Under the pieces are notes generated by a model. It did no database searches and was not told the origin of the DNA. It saw only the letters and a program-made list of their open reading frames with translations. Made by a program: the position numbers and the translations under genes. From Methylomonas sp. (GTDB lineage: Bacteria; Pseudomonadota; Gammaproteobacteria; Methylococcales; Methylomonadaceae), in the NCBI GenBank assembly GCA_026989715.1, contig JALSIU010000268.1, positions 1 through 12,925 of the forward strand: 12,925 nt of DNA. The letters are read 5' to 3'. Each line of letters starts with the position of its first letter. The first letter of the stretch is position 1. This document shows positions 1-6,496 of the stretch, in pieces.

Positions 1-7
1 ACAGCCC

Positions 8-2140
8 TTACTCTTCGCCGGTGCGTACATCAAACTCGATTTTCCAGCGTGTATCATCATCTTGATTGGATATGGCATGCAATTCTAAAGTACCTATTTC
101 TGTGACGGCAGCTGATAAATGTACGGGAACGATTTCGCCGGTTTTTCTGTCTTCTTCAGCCAGTGTGACTTCGATTTCATCCAACTCTTCCAGCTCTTCA
201 TCGGTCCAGTAATCTAGGCGCGTGCCAACCTGGTCTTCTCTGCGCGTTTTTGATGCAAAGAAACGAAAGCGCACCGGTTCGCCAACGACTAGGCCAAAGG
301 TATCATCAGGGAGTTCTTCATGCGTGCCTTCTTCCATACCAAAAGGCGCAATACATAATGCTTCAATTTCAGGCGGCATACCCGGTACTGCCGGCATCGC
401 GCTTTCTACGCCGACATAATAAGAGGCGGCAGTACCGCCTTTTATGCGTACCCCTTTGCCTTTACGTGCAAAGCCATAGTAAGCTGCACCACGTGCAACG
501 GCAAGGTCTAAATCAACGCCGGTTAATAAGCGTGCTTCAGGTGCGTTTTCATTGTCTAGCCATGAGTTGAGCACCTGCATTAATTGATCGGCAAAGCGAG
601 ATGCTTTTAATACGCCCCCATTAAATAAGACGGCAGTCGGGTGAATAAAACTGGCATTATCATCTAAGTTAATATCATCTAGGTCATCGACTGCATTGAG
701 TTGGCGTGTTAAGAAGGCGGCTAAGTGCCTTGTAATGCCTGCATCTTGTGCATAAGGTAAACCGGTTGTTCTTAGACCGCCACGCGCACGGCTGATAGGC
801 TGTGCATCACTGTCAACATCAGGTAAAAAGCCTTGTAGCAAGACGGTGTTGACTTCCTCGCGCGTTAATTCTGTCCGTAATGTGCCACCGATAAGGGAGG
901 AACCGCGGTTAGCAACAACGATAGGGATATTATCGGCGGTATCGTCATCACCTAATATTTTTTCTTTAGCAGCGCGGCAGGCATGCGTTAAAGCTTGAAT
1001 CTGCCAAGGCTCTAGGCGTTTAGCACCTTCTTTTTCTAATTTGGCTTTTAGCGTATAGGCTAAGGCCAAGTCCATATTGTCACCGCCTAATAGGATGTGA
1101 TCGCCGACCGCAATCCGAGTCAGTCCTAAATTACCGTCTTCTTGCGTGACAGCAATTAAGGATAAATCCGTGGTTCCGCCGCCGACATCAACAACTAAAA
1201 TAATATCGCCAACCTTGACATGGTTCCGCCAGTCGCCGTCACTTTTTTCAATCCAGCTGTATAAGGCTGCTTGCGGTTCTTCTAAGAGAATTGCATTTTC
1301 CAAGCCTACATTTTGTGCGGCTTCGGCGGTTAACTCTCGTGCCGCAGGGTCAAATGACGCTGGGACGGTTAAGGTAATTTCTTGATCGCTGATAGGATCG
1401 TGTGGGAATTGTTTATCCCAAGCCGCACATAAATGCTCTAAGTAAGCCTTGCTTGCTTGAAAGGGCGATATTTGCTCAACTTCTTCCGGCGCTTCGTTAG
1501 GTAAAATGGGCGATTTGCAATCAACGCCGGCATGACATAGCCAGCTTTTCGCACTAGACACTAAGCGTATGGGAGTTTTTGCACCTAAATTACGTGCAAT
1601 TTCACCCACTAAGTAGTCGGGTTTAGCTGTCCAAGGGAGTGCCGTTTCATTGTCGTTTATTTCTGCCTCATGTGCCATATATAAGAAAGATGGCAGTTGT
1701 GCTAAGTCCTCTATTACCCCAGGAGAGCTTAGCTGAGGAATATCTAAAACATGCTGGATGATTTCATCCGCATCGGGGTCAGATATATCAACATAAGATA
1801 AAACACAGTGCGTTGTACCTAAGTCAATTCCGATTGAGTAACGTGGCCCATCAATAGGATCAGGGGTAGAGGGTTGCTCAATGGCATGGGATTCATGACT
1901 CGGTGTCTCTTCTTCTGAACCATCATTGAAGCCTGCATCATCAGTTGTGTTCGTCTCCGCTTCTATATTATTTTCTTCTATTTCCAAATTGACAGAATCC
2001 GCTTCTTCGGTAATGGTATCGCTAGCATGGTTATCTGTATCTTGGTTATTTGAGCCGAACAGAGACGATGAGTTGGATTTATTTTCTTCGTTATCTTTAT
2101 TATCAGATAGTTTATTCATTCCGCTAAACAAGCTTTTCAT
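8..2140 (-). CDS. Hsp70-family (DnaK-like) ATPase with acidic N-terminal extension
   Basis: This is a 710-residue Hsp70/actin-fold ATPase, probably a specialised cytoplasmic chaperone rather than housekeeping DnaK. Residues 1-100 are a hydrophilic, Asp/Glu/Ser/Asn-rich and apparently disordered tail. The nucleotide-binding domain follows: phosphate-1 loop IGIDLGTTHC (103-112), LTVPASFD (257-264), EEPQAALYSW (287-296), phosphate-2 loop VVDVGGGTTDLSL (316-328), LGGDNMD (351-357), adenosine motif LFNGGVLK (505-512) and DLAVARGAAYYG (545-556). The C-terminal 150 residues are beta-rich and only distantly like a DnaK substrate-binding domain. The DnaK helical lid and EEVD-like tail are absent. The start is set by GGAGG six bases before the ATG, and this ATG overlaps the stop of the upstream DUF2760 gene (ATGA), so translation is probably coupled. 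From memory, DUF2760 and Hsp70 genes are recurrent neighbours in proteobacteria, sometimes with a second Hsp70 that would lie outside this window. Family call is sure; client and role are unknown. Confidence 0.93.
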   Translation of the reverse strand: MKSLFSGMNKLSDNKDNEENKSNSSSLFGSNNQDTDNHASDTITEEADSVNLEIEENNIEAETNTTDDAGFNDGSEEETPSHESHAIEQPSTPDPIDGPRYSIGIDLGTTHCVLSYVDISDPDADEIIQHVLDIPQLSSPGVIEDLAQLPSFLYMAHEAEINDNETALPWTAKPDYLVGEIARNLGAKTPIRLVSSAKSWLCHAGVDCKSPILPNEAPEEVEQISPFQASKAYLEHLCAAWDKQFPHDPISDQEITLTVPASFDPAARELTAEAAQNVGLENAILLEEPQAALYSWIEKSDGDWRNHVKVGDIILVVDVGGGTTDLSLIAVTQEDGNLGLTRIAVGDHILLGGDNMDLALAYTLKAKLEKEGAKRLEPWQIQALTHACRAAKEKILGDDDTADNIPIVVANRGSSLIGGTLRTELTREEVNTVLLQGFLPDVDSDAQPISRARGGLRTTGLPYAQDAGITRHLAAFLTRQLNAVDDLDDINLDDNASFIHPTAVLFNGGVLKASRFADQLMQVLNSWLDNENAPEARLLTGVDLDLAVARGAAYYGFARKGKGVRIKGGTAASYYVGVESAMPAVPGMPPEIEALCIAPFGMEEGTHEELPDDTFGLVVGEPVRFRFFASKTRREDQVGTRLDYWTDEELEELDEIEVTLAEEDRKTGEIVPVHLSAAVTEIGTLELHAISNQDDDTRWKIEFDVRTGEE

Positions 2141-2856
2141 AGCTCTACCTCCGCAGCAGCGATTATATTGGCATTATGACCTTCAGTTAATTTTGGCAAT
2201 TTAATGTCGGTGACTTGCCAGCCTTTATGGACTAAGGTGCCTGTAAAAGGGGCTTCTCCCACAATATTGCCGATTAAGCGCACTTCGGCCGCATTAAAAC
2301 CTTTTTGTAGGGTCACTTTAGAGCCTTCGGTTTCAGTACGAATAGTGGATAAAGTAAAGTGTTCTTTTAATGCTTTATTACAGCCGGTGTGCACGACCCT
2401 AACAGCCGCGCCGACATCGGCATCACTATAATCATTGATATTTTCTTGTAGAAAATCAATTAAGCGTGCTTCTTTTTGTAGTAGGCTTAATAATTGCAAG
2501 GCGGCATCAGGTGTTGCTTCTTTAAGAATGATGGGTTCAGGGGCAGGTTGTTGTACGATTTTTTCCACTTCAACGATTTTTTCTACTTCGACAATTTTCT
2601 CGACCACCTTTACTTCAGGTTCTTCGCGTGTTGGAATTTGCATGGAAATAGCTTGTTCCGGCTGGTCTGGCTTGCTGTCGACTGATTGCTTAGTGCGTCG
2701 CAATAGGCTGATTAGCATAGCAAATAATAAAATGATAACCGTGAGTGCCAGTCCAAAAACAGTAGCCGCTAAATAGGCATGAATGGCATCAAAGGTCGTT
2801 GGAAATAAATCCAAATCTATTTTAAATTGGGTGGAATTCATTGGAATTTCTATCAT
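2137..2856 (-). CDS. DUF2760-family membrane-anchored protein, partner of the Hsp70
   Basis: This is a 239-residue protein with one N-terminal membrane helix (about residues 27-52) followed by basic LLRR, which suggests an N-out, cytoplasmic-C topology. A linker (53-111) contains a charged heptad-like run made of three near-identical VEKIVE units (85-101), probably a coiled coil or rigid stalk. The C-terminal globular region (about 112-239), with QLLSLLQKEARLIDFLQENI and the KGFNAAEVRLIG segment, matches what I recall of DUF2760. Its last codons overlap the Hsp70 start by four bases, so the two are made together; a plausible reading is that this protein tethers or stimulates the Hsp70 at the membrane, but that is inference. 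The start is uncertain: ATG at 2856 and an internal ATG at 2841 (residue 6) both lack a good Shine-Dalgarno sequence. Biochemical function is unknown. Confidence 0.85.
   Translation of the reverse strand: MIEIPMNSTQFKIDLDLFPTTFDAIHAYLAATVFGLALTVIILLFAMLISLLRRTKQSVDSKPDQPEQAISMQIPTREEPEVKVVEKIVEVEKIVEVEKIVQQPAPEPIILKEATPDAALQLLSLLQKEARLIDFLQENINDYSDADVGAAVRVVHTGCNKALKEHFTLSTIRTETEGSKVTLQKGFNAAEVRLIGNIVGEAPFTGTLVHKGWQVTDIKLPKLTEGHNANIIAAAEVEL
2556..2609 (-). repeat. 18-base tandem repeat inside the DUF2760 gene (three units)
   Basis: Three consecutive 18-base units (2556-2573, 2574-2591, 2592-2609) encode the repeated VEKIVE hexapeptide on the minus strand. The first two units differ at two positions; the third has diverged more. 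The unit is a multiple of three, so gain or loss of a copy would change the length of the charged stalk without breaking the frame. Confidence 0.8.
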
Positions 2857-2878
2857 AAAATTTAGGGATGAGTTAAGG

Positions 2879-2950
2879 GTAAATAACCGGTTAATTTGTT
2901 AAATAGGGCTGATAGCATTATTTGCGTGCGATTAATATGGGGTTATTTAC
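2879..2950. repeat. 10-bp perfect inverted repeat flanking the spacer upstream of the DUF2760-Hsp70 operon
   Basis: GTAAATAACC at 2879-2888 is the exact reverse complement of GGTTATTTAC at 2941-2950, with 52 bases between. The inner edge of the left arm overlaps a 10-bp palindrome, TAACCGGTTA (2884-2893). The arms bracket nearly the whole spacer between the lipoprotein terminator and the operon start, so they could be paired operator half-sites or the base of a long leader stem. No convincing sigma70 or sigma32 promoter could be picked out in between. Confidence 0.5.
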
Positions 2951-2971
2951 TAAAAAGCCAAGTATCGGCTT
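2951..2971 (-). terminator. Intrinsic terminator of the lipoprotein gene
   Basis: On the minus strand, AAGCC-gatactt-GGCTT forms a 5-bp stem with a 7-base loop, followed by a T run of about five. It begins four bases after the stop codon of the lipoprotein gene. The stem is short, so termination may be leaky. Read-through would reach the DUF2760-Hsp70 pair, which lies downstream on the same strand. Confidence 0.55.
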
Positions 2972-2974
2972 GCG

Positions 2975-3430
2975 TTATTGAATGGCTCCTGCCTTGCGTG
3001 AGGCTTCTGCAAACATAAGCGATTGTAAAATTTTACGCATCATGTCGGTACGTGTTTTTTTCAAAAAACGATCGGTAATCACTTCGGGAACGCCTTCATT
3101 AACAAAGGTGGTTCTGATTTTGGCTAAAGTAGATTCGCATTGTTTTATGACGGCATCTGTTGCAACGCGGGAATCAATTTTTTGATAGCCTTGTTTTTGC
3201 GCTTCTTTGTAAACGCATTGCCTATAGTTGTATTTGTCTGCTTGTACTTGTTTTATGGTCGCTGCCGATAAGTTAGAGCCATTCCATGTTTTGCCTGAGG
3301 ACTGAGATTTAACCGCAGTTTGAGTGGCTTCCTGTGCGGAAGTGACCGGTGTGGGAGTTGTTGTTGGTTTATCATCTGAACAGGCTGGTAATAATAGAGC
3401 CGTTAAGATGAAGAATAGGTATTTTTTCAT
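2975..3430 (-). CDS. Small lipoprotein of unknown function
   Basis: This is a 151-residue predicted lipoprotein. MKKYLFFILTALLLPAC is a short signal peptide ending in an LPAC lipobox; Cys17 would be lipidated. Ser18 at position +2 does not match the E. coli inner-membrane retention signal, so the outer membrane is likely. Residues 20-50 are a Thr/Pro/Ser/Gln-rich linker. The rest (about 51-151) is mostly helical and contains two further cysteines, in YRQCVYKEA and VIKQCEST, which may form a disulfide in the periplasm. I do not recognise the family and assign no function. The gene has its own promoter and terminator, so it is likely monocistronic. The ATG at 3430 is fixed by the signal peptide, although the ribosome binding site is weak. 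Confidence 0.8.
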   Translation of the reverse strand: MKKYLFFILTALLLPACSDDKPTTTPTPVTSAQEATQTAVKSQSSGKTWNGSNLSAATIKQVQADKYNYRQCVYKEAQKQGYQKIDSRVATDAVIKQCESTLAKIRTTFVNEGVPEVITDRFLKKTRTDMMRKILQSLMFAEASRKAGAIQ

Positions 3431-3465
3431 TGCGTCTTAATCTGTAAAGTGAATCTGAGTAGGTG

Positions 3466-3494
3466 ATTTTACGCGATTGCTAGGCAATGAACAA
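3466..3494 (-). promoter_or_regulatory. Sigma70-like promoter for the lipoprotein gene
   Basis: On the minus strand, TTGTTC (3494-3489) and TAAAAT (3471-3466) are separated by exactly 17 bases, and the -10 box lies about 35 bases before the ATG at 3430. The stretch just upstream (about 3495-3540) is very A/T-rich, like an UP element. The spacer holds a small dyad, ATTGC-tag-GCAAT (3476-3488), that could be a repressor site. Prediction from sequence only. Confidence 0.5.
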
Positions 3495-3613
3495 TTTTCG
3501 TGGTCTTAAAAAATAACGCGTTTTAAAATATTTTTATTTTTAGCATTTGTTGTTCGCGCTCTTTTGGGGGTGTTCAAGTAATTAAAGTGTCAGTGTTGCA
3601 TGAACTTTTGGGG

Positions 3614-4081
3614 TTAGTTATCACTTTGCTCGGCAAGATATAATTGTAGAATGGTTTGCGTGCGCAGGTTGCTTTGGCGTAAGTCGGCTGATAAGTTCAT
3701 AAAAAAGTCATGGATGATTGAGTAGCCTTGTGCAGGGTTTGCATTCATAAATTGAATCAGTTTCTGGCCATTAATTTTGGCAAGTTCGCAATCAGAGACT
3801 GCAATGACTTGTGCACTTCTTGGCTCGCTATCAAAAATGGACAGTTCACCAAAAACATCTCCAGGTGCCAATTTTGCTAATCCACTTGCGCGGGCTAATT
3901 CTTCATGTTTAGTGTGTCCTTCTAAAATAGTGCGTACATGCAATTGCCCCGATAGCACCAAAAAAACATCATGCCCTGGAGTGCCGATGTCTATGATAAT
4001 GTCGTTTGCTTGATACTGTTCTTTAGTCCAACCCACTTGTTGAATAAAGTCTTGATTTTCTAATAAATCTTGTAAACTCAT
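3614..4081 (-). CDS. Stand-alone cyclic-nucleotide-binding domain protein
   Basis: This 155-residue protein is almost entirely one cNMP-binding beta-barrel of the CRP/PKA-regulatory type. The phosphate-binding cassette is recognisable at about 77-90 (FGELSIFDSEPRSA), with Glu79 and Arg88 in the positions that bind the ribose and cyclic phosphate in this family, so ligand binding is plausible. The earlier barrel turns (GTPGHDVFLVLSGQLHV, 33-49) are typical. Only about 30 residues follow the domain, and they do not form a helix-turn-helix, so this is not a CRP/FNR transcription factor. It may regulate a separate protein or act as a small cytoplasmic sensor. It is transcribed divergently from the ion-transport operon at 4412, and a link to ion homeostasis is possible but unproven. 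The ATG at 4081 has no strong Shine-Dalgarno sequence. No clear terminator follows it. Confidence 0.85.
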   Translation of the reverse strand: MSLQDLLENQDFIQQVGWTKEQYQANDIIIDIGTPGHDVFLVLSGQLHVRTILEGHTKHEELARASGLAKLAPGDVFGELSIFDSEPRSAQVIAVSDCELAKINGQKLIQFMNANPAQGYSIIHDFFMNLSADLRQSNLRTQTILQLYLAEQSDN

Positions 4082-4411
4082 ATCGTTATATTGATAACTT
4101 GGTGTAATGAAGAAATAGTTCTTTTTAGAGCCGCTGAAAACCTAAAAGGCTGTGTCTTGCGTGTTAAGTATAGTGTATTATGAGGTGAATTCCCACTACT
4201 TATAGTAGGTTAAATAACAAAGTATCGGGATTAAAAAAAATAAATTATGGACAGTAGTGTACTTGAAAATATGGTGTAAATTTTTGTTTAAGAGGTGTTT
4301 ATAAACGCTGAGTACGGGAGGCTTTATCTACAGTGCTAACTGGCCATACATTGTTTTTTATTTTGTTACCTGCGCATGAAATGCAGGTGAACTGTACACT
4401 AGGAGGTGGTT
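4082..4411. promoter_or_regulatory. Divergent intergenic region with several short dyads
   Basis: This gene-free stretch of about 330 bases separates the minus-strand CNB gene from the plus-strand transport operon, so it must hold both promoters. I see no convincing coding frame and no RNA gene. Visible dyads are GTTAT-attg-ATAAC (4085-4098) next to the CNB start, CTACT-tat-AGTAG (4196-4208), GTTTATAAAC (4297-4306), and a distant pair TAGTGTAC (4255-4262) with GTACACTA (4394-4401). No clean -35/-10 pair could be chosen for either direction. There is no CRP-consensus TGTGA-N6-TCACA site. Confidence 0.45.
4368..4388 (+). promoter_or_regulatory. Leader hairpin just before the ribosome binding site of the membrane-protein gene
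   Basis: ACCT-gc-GCAT-gaa-ATGC-AGGT folds into an 8-bp stem with a 2-base bulge and a 3-base loop, ending 12 bases before the AGGAGG at 4401-4406. There is no T run, so it is not a terminator. It may protect or gate the 5' end of the message, or be a DNA operator. Structure is clear by eye; function is not known. Confidence 0.45.
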
Positions 4412-4759
4412 GTGCGTTTATTTTGGTTTGTGTTTTGTATTGGGTTGTTTATTTACTATTTTGCTGATAAAGCGATTAAACTGGATTCTTTCACGATAGA
4501 AGCGGTCATGAATAACTTTTATCATTTTTTTGCTGGATTTATCGGTGTCATAAGCGTGTTCTATTTAAAGGTAGAGCAGAAACTTCGTTGGTTTCTGATT
4601 CTCTTTATTGGTGTTCTGCTTTGGGATGAAATTTATGATTTTTTAAGGGGAGTGAAAGATGCAACATTTTTAACCTTCTTTTTTAATTCATATTTAATCC
4701 TTTGGGGCGGGATTAGCGGGTTAGTTTTGAGTAAAAAATATTTTGCAGCACATGATTAG
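4412..4759 (+). CDS. Small four-helix inner-membrane protein, unknown family
   Basis: This is a 115-residue, very hydrophobic protein with about four membrane helices (residues 3-19, 36-53, 59-77 and 86-105). An acidic-aromatic segment, WDEIYDFLRG (71-80), follows helix 3, and a basic-ended tail, LSKKYFAAHD, closes the protein. I do not recognise the family. The start is taken as GTG at 4412, five bases after a full AGGAGG (4401-4406). The in-frame GTG at 4406 overlaps that Shine-Dalgarno sequence and cannot be the start. It is the first gene of a same-strand run with the antiporter (53-base gap) and the cation ATPase, so it may be an accessory or regulatory subunit of ion transport. That is inference from position only. 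Confidence 0.7.
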   Translation: MRLFWFVFCIGLFIYYFADKAIKLDSFTIEAVMNNFYHFFAGFIGVISVFYLKVEQKLRWFLILFIGVLLWDEIYDFLRGVKDATFLTFFFNSYLILWGGISGLVLSKKYFAAHD

Positions 4760-4812
4760 AAATGAGGAGCTACTTGTCAATTAAGCGAGTAAGCTGAAAA
4801 GGGGTTAAGCCA

Positions 4813-6453
4813 ATGAATTTTGCTTTTAATGATATTTTTTCAGAAATAGCCGCTTTATTATTTTTAGCCGCCGTTTTTGGTGCGATTGGCATGCGCTTAA
4901 AGCAGCCGCTTATTGTCTCTTTTATCGCACTAGGAATCTTTGTCGGCCCTTCAGGTATAGAGATGGTCAGTACAGATAGTCAGATTGATTTATTAGCAAA
5001 ACTGGGCATTTCTTTGTTGCTCTTTGTTGTAGGCTTAAAACTGGATATGCATATTATTCGTAATATGGGGTCGGTAGCTTTGGCAACCGGCTTGGGGCAA
5101 GTATTGTTTACCTCGGTATTTGGTTTTTTAATTGCTAGAGTTTTAGGGCTCAGTGTAGGTGGTGCAATTTATACAGCCCTTGCATTAACTTTTTCCAGTA
5201 CCATTATTATTGTCAAGTTGCTCTCTGATAAGCGTGAGATTGACGCACTACATGGTCGTATTGCTCTGGGTTTTTTGATAGTACAAGATATCGTAGTGGT
5301 ATTGGTGATGATTGTTCTAACAGCCTTAGGGCAAGAAGGCGACACAAGTTCACTGCAACAACAAGTACTAAGCGTTTTAATAAATGGAGCGGGCTTGCTA
5401 GTCGGGATTTTTATATTGATGCGCTATATATTACCAACAGTGTTGCGGCTGTTGGCAAAATCACAAGAATTATTGTTATTGTTTGCAATTGCTTGGGCAG
5501 TGTCGTTGGCAACGGTTGGCGTTATGCTGGGATTTAGCAAAGAAGTTGGCGCTTTTTTGGCGGGTATATCCATTGCTTCTTCGCCGTACAAAGATGTGAT
5601 TTCAGCGCGTATGGTCGGTTTGCGTGATTTTTTGTTATTATTTTTCTTTATTGATTTAGGCGCGCAAATGGATTTGACGCTGATTAATGAGCAATTAATG
5701 CCTGCCTTGATTTTTTCTTTGTTTGTCTTAATTGGTAACCCGTTAATTGTGATGACGATTATGGGTTTTTTGGGATACCGAAAGCGCACAGGTTTTTTGG
5801 CAGGGTTGACGGTCGCACAAATCAGTGAATTTTCATTAATTCTGGCGGCATTAGGTGTTCAATTAGGGCATATTGATTCGCAAGTACTTGGCACGATTAC
5901 GCTGGTAGGTGTGATTACCATCAGCATTTCAACCTATATGATTATTTATTCACACCTATTGTATGAAAAGTTAGTTCCATGGTTAAGTATTTTTGAATGC
6001 AAAATAACTTATAGAGAACAGCAACATAGTCATGTAGGAATAGATTCCTCGGCAGATATTATACTCATTGGTCTTGGGCGATTTGGAACAGGTATTGCTA
6101 AAATACTGAGAGCCAATAATTACCAGGTGCAAGCGATAGACTTTAATCCTGATTTGGTTCATAAGGCAAATGATAACGCTCACCCAGTATATTATGGCGA
6201 TGCAGAAGACCCGGAGTTTATTGCCACATTATCTTTGGAGCACGTTCAATGGGTTGTTAGTACAGCGGATGATGTACATGTCAATCTCGCTTTGTTGCAT
6301 GGCTTACGAGAGCAAAATTTTCAAGGGAAAATAGCTGTGACAGCCCATAGCGAAAGTATGGCAAAGAAATTGAGGCAGGCGGGCGTTGACTTGGTTCTGA
6401 TACCATATGTTGATGCGAGTCAGGGGGCTGCCGCGCAAATAATGGAGATGTAG
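4813..6453 (+). CDS. KefB/KefC-type CPA2 cation:proton antiporter with TrkA-N domain
   Basis: This 546-residue inner-membrane protein has two parts. Residues 1-385 form about 12 membrane helices of the Na+/H+ exchanger fold. They include the CPA2 features GPSG (45-48), LGISLLLFVVGLKLD (64-78), TFSSTIIIVKLLSD (126-139) and the transport-site pair Gln158-Asp159 in FLIVQDIVVV. A hydrophilic C-terminal domain (about 412-546) is a TrkA-N/RCK Rossmann fold with the nucleotide motif GLGRFG (420-425) and an acidic residue after the second strand (AIDFNPD, Asp443). The family exchanges K+ or Na+ for H+, and NAD(H) or glutathione adducts may gate it through the RCK domain. The protein is shorter than E. 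coli KefC (about 620 residues) because it ends soon after the Rossmann fold. AAGGGG lies eight bases before the ATG. It is co-transcribed with its neighbours on either side. The specific ion cannot be read from sequence. Confidence 0.92.
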   Translation: MNFAFNDIFSEIAALLFLAAVFGAIGMRLKQPLIVSFIALGIFVGPSGIEMVSTDSQIDLLAKLGISLLLFVVGLKLDMHIIRNMGSVALATGLGQVLFTSVFGFLIARVLGLSVGGAIYTALALTFSSTIIIVKLLSDKREIDALHGRIALGFLIVQDIVVVLVMIVLTALGQEGDTSSLQQQVLSVLINGAGLLVGIFILMRYILPTVLRLLAKSQELLLLFAIAWAVSLATVGVMLGFSKEVGAFLAGISIASSPYKDVISARMVGLRDFLLLFFFIDLGAQMDLTLINEQLMPALIFSLFVLIGNPLIVMTIMGFLGYRKRTGFLAGLTVAQISEFSLILAALGVQLGHIDSQVLGTITLVGVITISISTYMIIYSHLLYEKLVPWLSIFECKITYREQQHSHVGIDSSADIILIGLGRFGTGIAKILRANNYQVQAIDFNPDLVHKANDNAHPVYYGDAEDPEFIATLSLEHVQWVVSTADDVHVNLALLHGLREQNFQGKIAVTAHSESMAKKLRQAGVDLVLIPYVDASQGAAAQIMEM

Positions 6454-6496
6454 GGTATCTTATTTTTCATCAGTGATATTAAGTTAAGGAATTATT

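Noticed and set aside
222..570. Two overlapping plus-strand frames opposite the Hsp70 C-terminus
   Set aside because: They are antisense shadows with low-complexity composition, no family resemblance and no upstream signals.
4340..4355. Possible sigma54 promoter (TGGCC...TTGTT)
   Set aside because: The spacing between the GG and TTG elements is one base short, and the essential GC of the -12 element is GT.
4406..4411. GTG at 4406 as start of the small membrane protein
   Set aside because: This codon overlaps the AGGAGG ribosome binding site itself; GTG 4412 has normal spacing.
5424..5789. Open frame of 121 codons on the minus strand inside the antiporter gene
   Set aside because: It is Lys/Asn/Ile-rich antisense shadow of hydrophobic membrane-helix codons, with no ribosome binding site and full overlap with a clearly real gene.
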